A stretch of DNA of 64,000 nucleotides from Plantago major (GCA_026545765.1 CM048843.1:15653200-15717199), one strand, 5' to 3'; shown: positions 32,616 to 46,354, counted from the stretch's first letter. Made by a program: numbers and translations. The notes: generated by a model from the sequence alone, not told the origin.

Positions 32616-35600
32616 ATGGATTCCTCAAGTTCGCCGGACTTTCCGTCTTTCGATTCGCCGTACCACCTGTTTCTCACGGCGGCTGTTTCGCTTCCGATCA
32701 GTCACTATCTATCCGGAATTTTGTTAATCCTTTCCGTATTCCTGTACAGTTTTCTAGAACTGCATTTCTTCCGAGATGTATTCACCGGATTCAGAGGTCA
32801 GCAGGTCACGTTGACTTTCAATTCCTCCTCTCAGCTCTACCTCGATGTCGTTTCCAAGTGTAAAATTCTTCACGGAAGGTATATTTAGTAATTAGTACTT
32901 ACTTCCCAAATTTGAAATTTTTTTTGTTTATGAATCTGTTTGGATTTGTTATGTTGTAGAAATGATGCGATTAATTGTGTTTTAGTGTTGGAGAAACGAG
33001 GAAGAGCTCATGATGATTCTAATTGTGTGGTTTGGATTGAATTTATTAGGTATTTCTCGACTCCGTGGCTATGTAGTCCTCATCTTCAGACTATGTTTCT
33101 ACATTTTTCTGGGAATGCACCTGTTGTTAACTATAGAAGGTGAAGGTTTTTCTATTCTGTTGTTGCGGTTTTCGCATTTTTAGATAAGGAAGTTGTACTA
33201 GACTACTAGTTAGTAGTATTGCATTTCCTATCGTTGCGTTAAAGGTGTTAAACTAATATCGTGTAGTGTCCAGACAGATTTTTCGGACTCCTGATGGTGG
33301 AACTCTAGCTTTGGATTGGGTTGTAAATGTTGAAGGTAGCACTCTTTTTCAATCATGTATTTCGTCTATTGGTAGCTCTAAGCAAATTGAAATGAATTAA
33401 CTCCTGAGTTAGCATACGGTGAGTAATTGATGATCATGGAGATTGACGTTTCTCAAGAATTTAAATGTAGTTTTTTTTTTTTTTTTTTTTTTTTTGTATA
33501 TTTTAGTTTCTTTGGTATTGCAGTTACTATATTAGACATTGATTTACGCCTTTCTTATATTCTAGTCAATAGACCAGCCTTTCAAGTGAATGATGCAATG
33601 CGGCACAATGATAGAATTCCTATCATGATCATCATTCCTGGCCTAACTAGTGCTTCTGATTCTGCGGTAAGCTATAGCAGTCCTTTTCAAATGTTCTTTC
33701 AGTTTCTACCAATATATTTTTACAACCTTCCTTGCTAGAACTTTTAGTGAGCTTTTCCTTTAATGGTCTGTTGTATGAACCCCTGACCGGTTCGTCACCT
33801 GTAGACTATAAGCCAATCTATCTAAATGAATGTCGGGTGATTGATGTCTCTTGGTTAAAAACTCTACCTAGTAAATTGGTGCGAACACCTATTATCAGCA
33901 TATAGGTCCATTGTCCTACTTTATATAGTTTGTTACGTAAAGGGGCATCTTAGCAATAATGGTCCATTGTTCTAATTAAGTATTTAATCTGGAAAAGGTA
34001 ATGAGATTACGAATTAATGATCCTGAGGATTGATGCTATATTGAATGCCAATCAGTCCTAATAGACAAGAGTGAAGGCACAATTAACCAGAAAAAGTTAT
34101 CACTGTGACTGAGAGATGTGAAATTGCAACCAACTAAGAACAAGGATTATGTCTATATTTTCACTATCCTGCGAGCCTTATAACTAATTATTCTTATCTT
34201 TGGATTCTTCAGTCTGGCCAAATTTTAGAGTATATAGGAGATTTTGATTGTTTTATCAATCTGAACATCTGCTGGTCAATTTTACATCAAGAAAATATTT
34301 TTTTCCTTTTTCTTTTCCTTTCTTCCTGCCAGTTTACACTGTGTACCTGTTATCTTATTTTGCTACTATTAACATTTCAGCCAAATATACATACAACTGA
34401 CTTGTATATAATTACGCAGTTATGGAATATAATTCCAAGACAATTTTTTGTTGCTGAAATCCTTTCATTCCATAACCTGTCACTGAGAAAAATCTAGTAT
34501 CCTCTTTGCTTTGCTACATATATACACTTGTATATCTTTCCATCCATCTTTTCAATCTGTATTGTTTCTTGTGCAGTATATCAAACATCTGGCATTCAAG
34601 ATGGCTAAGTGTGGATGGAATGTGGTTGTGAGCAATCATCGGGGACTTGGCGGCGTGCCCATAACTGTGAGTATGAAAACACCGTAAATTGATAAATTCT
34701 GCTTTCGAATAGACAGATAGAAAGATCTCTTGTATGTGCAAATTCTAATCGATCTGAAAGTACCTTCTCCATCGAAACCATTCTAAGTTATCCTCGTTAT
34801 GAAATTTGATCTCGATTATGGTACATAGAGATCAGATGTACCGAAATGGAAAAGAGGAGGGAACATAGGGAGCAAAAGTTATCCATGTCTTTAACCATTC
34901 ATGCTAGTTAACATTTCCCATATGTTTGAGCTCTTTCTTTAGGGTAACTCTAAATGCTAAAAGTCTCCATTTTAGCTGCAGTTCCGAAAGGAAATTTCAT
35001 TGCAATGAAATTGTTACACAACTTGGAGTTTTAATCTAATGCTGAAATTGCTGTCCAAACAGTCTGATCAATTCTACAATGGTGGCTGGACAGAGGACGT
35101 GCGCTGTGTGATTAACCATACTCACACCCAATTCCCTGAAGCGCCTCTGTTTCTTGCTGGAGCGAGCCTTGGTGCTAATATGATGGTAAAAGACTGCATG
35201 TTGTCTTTCTCGACGAAAATACACTGCTTTTCATTGTTATAATCTTTAAGAACATCTTAAACTGAGTATTTTTGTTTTTAAAATTTTCTCAATCATACCT
35301 GAAGTTCTTTCAGTGAAGACTATTATATATCCACGAAATGCGAATCTAAATAAATCAGGCAAAGATAGAATTGTACATCTTGCAGATACTTTGGATTTAA
35401 AATTTGGACTTCTGCAGATGTTCATGTTAAACAACCAGGAGGATTTAATAGCCTTTCTACTTATTTGAGTTCAATGATAGTGTCTTATCCAGCCTTCTCG
35501 CAGCAATTTAGAAAAGATCAGCTTTGATGTAAAAGCATAGTCCTCTAGTATTCTCAGCTTCACAAGGAATATTACTGAAGATGGTCCTTGATGAGGAGAT

Positions 35601-38600
35601 CTAGGATTCCACTCTCCTCATAAACACCCCTTCCCCTTACTGTTACCCCCAAATGTCTTCCCCTTACTGTTACTCCCAAATGTCTTCCTAATTTGATAAT
35701 TTTATAACATCAAGATTCTTATTAGATGTATCAGTACAACATAGTTGGAACCATTGGTCTTCAATTTGACACCAACATCAAGATTCTTATTGATGTATTA
35801 GTAGTGAATAGTTACCGATGATCTTGAATTAGACAAGTTATAATGAACTTAAACACCTCTTGAAGCTCTTTTTTGATGTTGTTTTACAAAGTTGTGAGTG
35901 AAAAATTCCCTAATAATGTATATGAACCTTATAAGTTGCACTAAATTTCAGGTAAAATATCTTGGGGAGGATGGGATTAATGTTCCAATACTTGGTGCTG
36001 CAGCTGTCTGTTCTCCTTGGGATCTTCTGGTGAGTAATTCAACATCTATTTTGTCCCCCCCCCCCCCCCCCCCGGGGCAACTTTTCCCCGCACTTGTAAT
36101 TTGTTCAGTAACATTTTCAATCACGTAACTTATAAGCAAAAGGGCTATGTTTTCCTTATAATTTTATTTCCTACCTTGTGAGCCGCTTTTTCTCTTTATT
36201 TGTCTGTTCAGGCAGCTTAACTGAATATGTTTTCTTATTTCCCCATTGTCATTTCAAAGTTATTGTAGTTCACATCCAAGTTCTTTGAACCCTATACATA
36301 TTGTCCTTTATATATTCATATTACTGCTGGAAGTAAGTCATAAATAAATGAAAATCTCACCAGTTATGTCGCCTTTTCTAATTCTAGACTTGGTGATGGA
36401 AGTTATGCAGATGTCAACAACTTGTTTACAAATTGCCTTATAAGATACACCTTTTAGCTACTCTTAATTGGAGTGTTCACTTTATTTCAGATATGTGACA
36501 GATTTATTGGACGACGACTTGTGCAGAGGCTGTACAATAAAGCTCTAACGGCTGGCCTGAAACAATACGCGTATAAGTATGGCTGCATCACCTTTCTTAA
36601 ATTCATTTCTCTCAAAATAAGTGTCATGCCAATTTCTTCAAGGCATGGTTCCTGCATCTGCATGATTCATGTGCTTCAGCTTTATTAAATTTATAACTTT
36701 TCTTTAGGCACGGAGCTACCCTTTCACGACTTTCAAACTGGGAAGCCGTTAAAAAGGTAATGACTATGGAGTATGGGCCAGATATTCTCTAGTGTTGAAT
36801 GCAGACTTATCCCTATAGGTTCTGCACCTACTGAACCTCATTCTATACATGGAAATGTAGAACTAGTGATAAGTATAAACATCCATTCTAAAATTTGCAG
36901 GCACGTACAGTTCGAGACTTCGACGATAATGCAACTCGTGTTCTTGGCAAATATGAGGTACAAATATTCATGCTATTGCTGTGTTTTGTGATGTTCGGCG
37001 ACTGAATATTTCACTTCTCTAGACTGTAGATACATTTTACAGATGCTGCAGCAGTTCTAATTTTATCAGAAAGGTTGCGATACCCCTTCTGTGCATTAGT
37101 TCATTAGATGATCCAGTATGCCCCAGTGAAGGAATCCCATGGGATGAGTGCCGGTATTTAACTTGCATATTATTCTCAGAAAGTAATCAAGAGTGTCTGC
37201 ATTTCAATCGATGGAAGATTCTGGATGTCCTTGATTTTTCTTGCTCTCTTCAGGTTAAACAAGAATGTTATCTTGGCTACCACACAGCATGGAGGTCACT
37301 TGCCCTTTTTTGAAGGGCTTACTGCCAACAGTGTCTGGTAAGTTCTGGCAATTTCTCTATAACCGTTATTTGACTGCTATCATTCAAGTTTTTCAACTCT
37401 ATTCCTTGTTCTATGCGAATAATCTTGCAATCATTTTCATGTTGTGCGTCTGTCATCTGCTAGATTGTCCCTTTCAAGTGCAATTAGCACGTAGACTGCC
37501 ATAATTATTCTGCATGCTCATGAAAAACCATTTAGAAGTACTTTTGCATGTAATTTCAAGTAAAAAACTTAACATTCACAGTAGCTGCTTAATTTATTTG
37601 TTATCTAGTATTCTAGTAGTTGAATGTATGCACATGTTTTCTAGAGTTAGCACAGAAAAATGATACAGTAACAGTTTTCCATCAGTTTCCTTGCTGTTCT
37701 CTTCATTAATGTTATTTCTTGCAGGTGGGTAAGGGCTCTTGAAGAATTTTTTATGGCTCTTCAATCTAGCCCTCTGACTGTCCCGAAAAAGGAGGTGAGC
37801 TTGAGAAACATTTGTTGATTATATGCACATGTACAGTGAGTATAGTACAGAAATTATTCCTGCCATTGGTTAGCTTGTCGTGTAATTCAAGCTATCGTTT
37901 GAGCAACTGTTCAAATAAGATTAGATACGTAAAAAGATTGCATGTGCTTATAGTTCAAAATGCTCGAATAAATGTTCTTGTACCACTCGACACTATCGCC
38001 AAAGAACTTGCTAGGATATTATCTACGCAATGCATGTGGTTCGAATATTCTCACTTGTTTGTAAGGTTTGACTTCTGGGTGTATAGTTCTGTCGCATATG
38101 AAACTGGTATTAGGACAGCTGGATGGGAGCACCTATCACTAACAGAACTGGATGGGCAGAACTGATGCAAATTTGAATACAAGTCATGTGAACCATTTCC
38201 CTTTACTGGCAGTTATATTGGTTTCATGTGCAGATGACAGTTTCTCACGTCAATCTGCCACAATTGCCGATTGATCATGCCCCATATGTACATATTTCCG
38301 AAGATGGCATGGTTGCTGCAATAAGCAATGAAGTAGCTGAACAAGTAGTGGCTCAACATGAAGAGTACATGAATCTTAACAAGACCGAAGACTCAACTTG
38401 CAGGAGAGAAAAGCCAAGTGCAGAAAACGAGCCAATTCAGGCTCCAGATACTGTTCATACTCCAGAAACGGATATGGGTGAGATAGTTGTCCCTGTCAAG
38501 AGACGCTTGGATCAGCTTTCACGACAGAATCTGAAATCTTTGTGGCTGCTTGCATACATTGCAATCTTTACTACTTGGCCAGTTATCAGTCCATCATTTA

Positions 38601-38650
38601 CATTCTTGTGGAGAAAGTTTCAGAATATTTTGTCCAAAAAAGTCAGATAA
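32616..38650 (+). CDS. EMB8-like alpha/beta-hydrolase, copy 2 (full length)
   Basis: Fourteen exons: 32616-32878, 33050-33139, 33274-33335, 33566-33666, 34577-34666, 35063-35185, 35952-36029, 36491-36576, 36708-36756, 36901-36957, 37023-37153, 37254-37337, 37725-37794, 38234-38650; 1701 nt, 566 aa, all in phase. Start chosen at the ATG giving MDSSSSPDFPSF. N-terminal membrane segment about residues 28-52; GASLGAN (Ser ~237), SSLDDPV (Asp ~363), HGGHLPF (His ~392) form a complete triad. The last exon adds a charged linker and a membrane segment (SLWLLAYIAIFTTWPV, about 530-555) and a basic tail. Exon lengths 2, 3, 5 to 13 are identical to copies 1 and 3, showing tandem duplication. Presumed membrane-bound esterase; substrate unknown. 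Confidence 0.95.
35612..35690. repeat. short tandem duplication in intron 6 of hydrolase copy 2
   Basis: CTTCCCCTTACTGTTAC followed by YCCCAAATGT occurs twice side by side (about 35630-35685). Non-coding intron sequence. Confidence 0.7.
36055..36073. repeat. poly-C tract (19 C) in intron 7 of hydrolase copy 2
   Basis: Nineteen C followed by GGGG, in the intron right after exon 7. Confidence 0.9.
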
Positions 38651-39749
38651 GAACACATGGAAGCACTGTGGCTGTGCCTACTCAAAGTCATGCATACACC
38701 TTATTGAGTGTAAAATTATTGTTTACCCATGAAAATGAAAACAGTGGGAAAGGTTAAACAACAGAGTATAGAAGAACATTTTTGAGATTTACCTTGACTT
38801 CATACTTGGAGTCATAATTTATGATAACATTCAGAGACTTCAAGTACAATGTGGCAGGTATATAAGTAACCATCACGTCGTAGGCATACATGTAATCAAC
38901 TGTTGTATCTTCTATTTTGTGGTGTTTGTAAAATTTAAGATTCTGCAGCTAGAAATGTAGAGAAATTTTTATTGGGATACGGTAAAATGTTGAGAGGATA
39001 CATGCCCTCAAAATTTGGAAAAAATAAAATTAAGATGTAGTAATATTTTTATAATTTACAAGATTTTGCACTCCCCAACTTATGAAACGCATTATAATTT
39101 GAAACTGCAAATTAAAATGAAATTGTGAACAACCAGCTAGTTGATTACATATCAAATGAAATTCACATTTCACTAGTTGATTACATAATGATGTGACTTT
39201 CGGGTGCACTCGGGATAAACCTAATGGTTTCACATAATAGCTTGCAAACCACACAAGTCAAATTAAACCGAAACAAGTTGTGACAACTGATAGGCTCAGA
39301 TTCATAATGCATAATGTGTAATTTGAACATGAGGATATTAATTCTCACACTAAACAAGCTAGTACTAGCATTTAGTAATAATTCTTCCTTCCTGAGATCC
39401 ATTACTCTTCAACATAACACCATCAACGGCCGAATTCCAGATGAATTGTTTGTTGCAATTTGCAGTATTCGGTTTAATCAAGTTGGTGTAGGGCTGAAAA
39501 CGATCCGATCCAAGTCTAAGTACAAAATTCCAAAGTCCATAATGTAGGTACGACTTTAGAAAAGATTTTGTAGTGGGGTCAGTCTAAATCTGCAGGAGCT
39601 CAAGTCCGATTGGACACCGCACCATGAAAGTTGGAAAAGTCGCCTGAAAAATTAAAACTAACTGAAAATCCGATCCGATTGGTTCTGTAACTAACAAAAC
39701 GACATACTCACAGTCTCATACCGGAAAATTTTGAATTTTCTATATTTCA
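38651..39749. other. spacer between hydrolase copies 2 and 3
   Basis: AT-rich. It contains the 3' untranslated part of copy 2 and the promoter region of copy 3. No gene, transposon end or tandem repeat recognised. Confidence 0.6.
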
Positions 39750-42700
39750 ATGGAGTCGCCGTACCACCTGTTTCTCACGGCGGCATATTCCACTCCGATC
39801 ACTGACTATCTATTCGGATTTTCGTTCATCTTAATCGTCTTTCTCTATAATTTTCTGGAAATCCATTTTTTCGAAGATTTACTCACCGGATTTAGGGGAC
39901 AACCGGTCAGGTTGACTTTCAGTCCTTCCTCTCGGCTCTACCACCACGTCGTTTCCAAGTGTAAAGTCCTTCACGGAAGGTACTATACACTAGATACCGT
40001 GTATTGCTGCTGAAATTTGTTCATTTTGTGTTTGACATACCTCCAGTTGTGTTGATTATGTTGATTCATTCATTGAGTTTTGATTATGTTGATTCATTGA
40101 TTGATTGTGAATAGGTACTTATCGACTCCATGGTTAAGTAGTCCTCATCTTCAGACTGGATTCGTACATTTTTTCGGAAATGCTCCTGTTGTTAGCTATA
40201 GAAGGTGCATTGAGTTTTAGTTATTCAATAAGCATTTGTATTGCTGCTACCTAGTTGTTCTCATTTCATGCTTACTATGGTTTTAAGTACTCTTTTTCGG
40301 GTAGAGAAATGGAACTAATATAGGATATGGTGTCCAGACAGATTTTTACGACTCCTGATGGTGGCACACTAGCTTTGGATTGGGTCATTAACAACGAAGG
40401 TAGCTGATTACGCTAAGTCTTTTAAGTTGTCATTTTATCTCAACCGACCATTGTTTGCTGAAGAGAGTAGTACATGCATTTTTCATTATTTGTCTTTTAT
40501 GCTACAATTGTCTGAGCAATTCTATTTTGATCCATGCCTTAGCTGATAATATTATAGTTACTTCGGTGGTTAGATCTCACTAGAATAAATAAAGATGTTG
40601 AAGATCTAACCACCGAAGTAACTACAATTGTCTGAGCAATTCCATTTTGCATACTCATGTTTCATAGTTATTCCTTTTCCAGTTGAAATTCACTTAGCTG
40701 GCTTATACATTCTTCTCTTTGTTACAGAATTTCAAGCGGATGATGCAATGGGGTGTGATGATAGAAATCCTATCATGCTCATTGTTCCTGGGTTAACAAG
40801 TGCTTCTGATTCTTCAGTAAGATACTCAGCTATCTTTTGGATTCCTCTTTTCCGTCCTCTTTCATTTATCTGATTTACTTTTCTATTGCGATAAGGTTGC
40901 ATGTTGCTCTTAATTTATCTGATGTTAAGTAAATTAACTTCAAAAGTTTGTGAACCATCATTATGTATATATGCTGTTAAGGGACTTGAATGGAGATACT
41001 TTGAGCAGATAATTACTTAATGTTCAAATAGATCTGTTCCTCTGGCCACAATTCTCTTAGTATGAAACTCTATATGAACTATATGGATATGGATTATTTT
41101 CTCGAATTATTGCGTGAAGATCTGTGATGGGTTGAAGTCTTATCATTCTTTTCGATTTCTCGTTGGTATCCGCTAATCCAACCGAGCACTGTCGGGCCCT
41201 TTTTGAGGGAGCGGCTCTCCCAGCGGTGTTTTTTACATCCACTAGGCTCGAACCCGAGACCTTGCTTAAGTGAACTCAAGTCCCTTACCACTTGAGCCAA
41301 CAACCGTTGGTCTTATCATTCTGTTATAATAGAAATAAGGTCGCATATTTTCTGCAAATTTACATTTTGCCCCCATTAATGATGCATCTTACTGACCTGA
41401 CCTGTATGTCTTCGCATACAGTATATTAAACATCTGGCTTTTAAGATGGCCAAGCATGGTTGGAGCGTTGTCGTGAGCAATCATCGTGGACTTGGGGGAG
41501 TTCCAATAACTGTGAGTATGACGACTACGAAATATTTTATTTGAAAATTGATAGATTCTAGCTTTAGACAGGGCGAAACCAAGTTCTCTTGATGTAGCAG
41601 TATGATTCTGAAATTTGCCTTCTACAGAAACCATTTGAAACCTGTGGTACTATGTAATTATAGTAATAGAATCTTTACTAAAGAAGGTTAAAAATCAGAT
41701 GCACACGACTGGAAAGAGAGATGATACTCGGAATTTAACTCTATCATTCAAACTCATCAAAATTTTCATTTAGACACCAAGAAAGTTCAACTTGTGAAAC
41801 AGCTTAACTGCATTAAACACAGTTATTGCTTGATCTCTGTGTTAGACGTAATGATGTGTTATAGGGATGAACATATTGGCTTATTAATAATAAATTAATA
41901 ATAAGACTTCAATTTCTGTCCACATGTAGTAAAAATGTGTAGGAGTATCATGAGGTATATATGTCATGATATTTATGCCGTATATACACTGTGAGTTATA
42001 TCTGTAATGATGTGAACCACTGTGGATTATATGCAAACAGTCTGATTGCTTCTACAGTGGTGGATGGACGGGGGACGTGCGTTTATTGGTTGACCATCTT
42101 CATCGCCAATACCCTGAAACTCCTCTGTTTGCTGTTGGAACTAGCATCGGTGCTAATATTCTGGTAAAGGACTCCACTAACTGTCACTTTTTCACCATGT
42201 GCATTAACTTCTGTAGCAACTAGCAAAACAATTTTGGTGTGTTTGTACTCTTTTAAGCATGTTAATATCATAAGCAAAGTACTTCAGAACGTAAACTGCA
42301 ATTTCTTTATGGGGAAAAAATGTACTTGACTACTTGGTATCTAATAGGAATATAGGATGACCATATCTCCAAATATCAGGTGGAGGAGAAAGAACATAAC
42401 ATGTACAAGGATTTTGTTATGAAGCGCTGAGGCTTTTGATATACACGCGATATATGTTTAAAGGTTATCTTTCAACTAGCCAACTTTACTGATATCTGTC
42501 GAAATGTTTGTTTTGATGGGACTCCATCTTCCTCTCACTTTCAATTGATGATGAACATCAGTACATATGGCTCTTGATGTACCGATTTCTTGGTGGCTCT
42601 TCAATCTCGATCATCTCAATGATGAATTCTTAGGATAGAACAGTCGCTCAGTCCTCAATGTAGAGTGTTGATGCTAGAACAAAAATCATGTCGTTTAGTG

Positions 42701-45700
42701 AATGTTTTCCTTCCCTCTTAGTGCTGCCACTCTAATTAATTCAACATATTTTGTCCATTTAAAATTTGTGGAAACTAAGCCTCTTCTTGAATCATTAAAA
42801 AGAACTTCAATAGTATTAACATGTCTATAAATTATTATATTATTTGAAGATCTTATAATATCATGATTCTCACTAGAAACACCCATCCGAATATTTTCTA
42901 GCTTGCTAGCATATTAAATTGGTTGCATAGAGTGGTAATATTGTAACTCATCATGATTTATAGATGATGTACATCTGTTAGCTAACTTGAACTTTTGATA
43001 AATTCTTGCCAACATGTGAGCTTTTGGAAATTGTCCTATTATAATGTATAAACGCTCACAGCTTTTATTACTTTGAATGCATCAATTCAGGTTAAGTATC
43101 TTGGAGAGGATGGAAATAATGTCCCCTTAACTGGCGCAGCAGTAATTTGTTCTCCTTGGGACCTTCTGGTTGTAATTTTAAGCCTTTTCTCCTCAAACAA
43201 CTCCTTGATTCTGCCTATGAGTTACATTTTCAATCTTCCAAGCTTTATCATCAAATTGATTTCTATTTCTTGGTTTATTTCAGTTTACCAATATCACCAA
43301 CTTTTTCATAAATTTTCCACATCATTATGTTTTCTCAAGTTGTTTTCCATTGTTTCAAAGCTACCAATATATCTTCGGCTTTTCCCTGCCTCATAATCCA
43401 TTTTAAGACTCAGGGGAATGGTCAGATGGCTTAGTATTCTCATTGCTTGTGTTTACCTCATATGAGGCATCTTCCACCTGCCTTAATAGTATGATCTTCT
43501 TTCTTCCAGCTTTGTGATAGATTTATGAACCGACGACTTGTGCAGAAGCTCTACAACAAAGCTCTAACCATCGGCCTCAAAGAATATGCATATTTGTATG
43601 TGTCCGATGTATCCTTCTTTTCCCTTTCAAATTAAGATGGTCTGACTTTCTCTACAGAATGTAGCCCTATTCGCGGTTCAAGTATTTTCTTATGAGCATT
43701 TTCTTGATTAATAATCCAGCAACTTAATCTAATGTAAACTTCAATTTTATAGGCACGAGGCTGTCCTTTCTAGACTTTCAAATTGGGAAGGTGTTAAGAA
43801 GGTAAATTTTCTTCTTCAATAACGGTTGGAACCATGTATTTCTGCCAATAATCTCATAACCGTTTCACATTGACCTGAGTGATAAAGTAATATTGGAAGT
43901 GCTGGTTAACCTGTATAGTTCGATTGTACTTGCTCACTTATAATTTTGGGTCAACAGAAAAGATGTTATATTGTAGAGCTGAAGAATTTCCTAGGCCTAG
44001 ATAAGCACAATGGTAGGCTTAACTCTTAATGTATTCTGGAAATTCCTGATTAAAGAAAGAAGCAAGTTCAATCTAGTAAGCAAACCTTCATGGATATTGT
44101 GCTTTCCTTAAATGATATAAATTGGACTGTGAGACTGCCTATCAAGAGGATGTTGTAAAGCACAAGGGCCTTCATAACTGATGAACACAAAGTATGAAGA
44201 GGACTATATATGCCTCCAGTTAAAATAACGTCACGTTTGCATTAGACAAAAACACATTAAAAAATATGTGACCGTACTTAATGAGAAATATAGGAGTTCA
44301 ACATTGTTGTAAACGGCATGAGGTGAAGTATTTCCTAAATTAAGTCAGTTCTACTAAGACATTTTTTCAAGTCAATTTCTTTTAATGGTATTATGGTACA
44401 CTGTGACATGTTTATTAAAGCTCTGGCATTTGCTGATGATGAAATATAAACATTTATATGATTTTTGCAGTCACGATGTGTCCGGGAGTTTGATGATTGT
44501 GCAACTCGTATTCTTGGTAATTTTGAGGTAATGATGCTCATGTACTTTTTTCCGTATTATTCAGTGACTGAATCTTTTCACTTCCCCAGACAGTAGATGC
44601 ATATTACAGGCGCAGTAGCAGTTCTAATTTTATTGGAAATGTAATGGTGCCCACTCTCTGCATTAGTTCGTTAGATGATCCAGTATGCTCCAGTGAAGCT
44701 ATTCCCTGGGATGAGTGTCGGTATGTAGCCTCTTTATCAACTCCTGGAGGAAACGAAAAACTTAGATATTAGCAGTAAACAATAAATTAGAGAGGATAAA
44801 TAGCTCAAAGGATTTTGATCAAACGCATCTCTAGCATACATAACAATAAGTGCCAGAAACTGAAGGGTGTACTTTCGCTTCCGTATTCAAGTTGGTTAAA
44901 CCATTTGGACCTTTTCTGTTACACTGTAATTGACACGAAAGCAAGGACTTTTAAACTGCTCGTTTGATGACATCTAGTTCAATTTTAAGAAGTGGTATTA
45001 CGAAAAACACATTATATATTACAGATAATTCTTGAACTTATTAACTACAGTATGTTGTAAGGATTGTCCGTTGAGTAAAATTATTTGGTTGTTGATATAC
45101 AGTGCATGTTATTATTTCAGGTTAAATAGCAACGTTGTTTTGGCTACCACACAGCACGGAGGGCATTTGCCTTTCTTCGAAGGGATAACTGCAAGCACCA
45201 TCTGGTAAATTATACTCCAGATAATGAATCAGATTTGGTTGTTTACTTGATTGCTATCATTTGATGCTCTACTCCTGACCTCCTAATATACCTGGCCTGC
45301 AACACTGAGTAGCATTTGTTTTCACTTCGCCTGCTTGCAATGAAGTCTCGCTTGATCAAGTACAATTGGATTGGGCAGTGTCCAAACCATGTCTAAAATA
45401 TAAACATGTCTTCGTGTTTTCAAGCGCATGAAAATCACTGTACTCTTTGCAACTGTTCTTCTTTAGTTCTCTTTGTGATCATTACTTCAACTTTATTACT
45501 TATTAGGTGGGCAAGGGCTCTTGAAGAATTCTTTTTAGCTCTTCAATCTAGCCCACTGAGTGTCTGGAAAAAAGAGGTGAGAACTTCGCTGTTTGTAAAG
45601 TTCTAGAAAACTGCTTTTCCTTTTTCTCGTATGCCACCAGAGCTGTATATGCAAACATCACTAAGAAGTTTAATCTCTCATTATATATGTAGATGAAAAA

Positions 45701-46354
45701 ATAAAAGCCAGCTGCAGTGAGTAAGTGTATGCCTGCTTGTTTTGACCGTGATAGGGAAGCTCTTTGAGCAGACCAGATAAGCTATGCTTCCAATGTTACT
45801 GCATGCGTCATACATAAAAAGCTTAATTTGTTTGGTTGCTAATGCCTAGTCTTGTCAATTCTGGTCTTTATCCAATTGTTGGAACTTGGCTCAACAGTTA
45901 TTGATGCAAATCTTGTACTGAGCAATATTGTTTCTAAAATTTGCAGATACCAGTTTCTCACGCCAATCCGCTTCAATCATCAACCGATCATGTCCCAAGT
46001 GTGCATGTTTCAGAAGACGGCATGATTTCTGTAGTCAGCAGGGAAGAAGCAGAAGAAATTGATCAGTATAAAAAGCCCATGGATGAAAACAGGACTGAAG
46101 AAAGTCCCCAAGGAAAACTTGCAAAGGCTGAGCCAAGTGAGGGCTCAGATATTGCTCATCCTCGACACACAGATACGAACGACGAAGTTAATCCTATCAA
46201 GAAACACTTGAACCAGATTTCACGACAGAATCGAAAATGTCTATGGCTGCTTGCATACATTGCTATCTTTACCACCTGGCCGGTCGTAGGTCCAGTTCTT
46301 GCATTATTCTTGAGGAAAAAAATTCAAGCTTTTATTCCAAAACATAAGAGGTAG
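39750..46354 (+). CDS. EMB8-like alpha/beta-hydrolase, copy 3 (full length)
   Basis: Fourteen exons: 39750-39979, 40115-40204, 40338-40399, 40728-40816, 41422-41511, 42041-42163, 43091-43168, 43510-43595, 43753-43801, 44471-44527, 44590-44720, 45121-45204, 45507-45576, 45947-46354; 1647 nt, 548 aa, in phase. Starts MESPYHLF, so the N-terminus is shorter than in copy 2; exon 4 is also four codons shorter. Triad: GTSIGAN (Ser ~222; copies 1 and 2 have GASLGAN), LDDPV (Asp ~348), HGGHLPF (His ~377). C-terminal membrane segment CLWLLAYIAIFTTWPVVG and basic tail are kept. Exon 7 is followed by a weak donor (GTTGTA). Intron 3 has a fold-back, intron 4 a SINE. Confidence 0.95.
40502..40649. repeat. 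fold-back with flanking 28-bp duplication in intron 3 of hydrolase copy 3
   Basis: Arms of 23 bp, perfectly complementary: 40555-40577 (TAGTTACTTCGGTGGTTAG...) and 40602-40624, with a 24-bp loop. A 28-bp direct repeat (CTACAATTGTCTGAGCAATT...) lies at 40502-40529 and 40622-40649. The arrangement suggests one template-switching event at a replication fork rather than a transposon. Confidence 0.85.
41150..41309 (-). mobile_element. tRNA-derived SINE in intron 4 of hydrolase copy 3
   Basis: On minus the head reads GTTGTTGGCTCAAGTGGTAA (A box TGGCTCAAGTGG) and then GGGTTCGAGCC (B box), a tRNA-like Pol III promoter; the tail ends CGAGAAATCGAAAA. A perfect 13-bp target duplication GTCTTATCATTCT flanks it (41137-41149 and 41310-41322), as made by LINE-assisted insertion. 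About 160 bp and well preserved. Confidence 0.9.
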
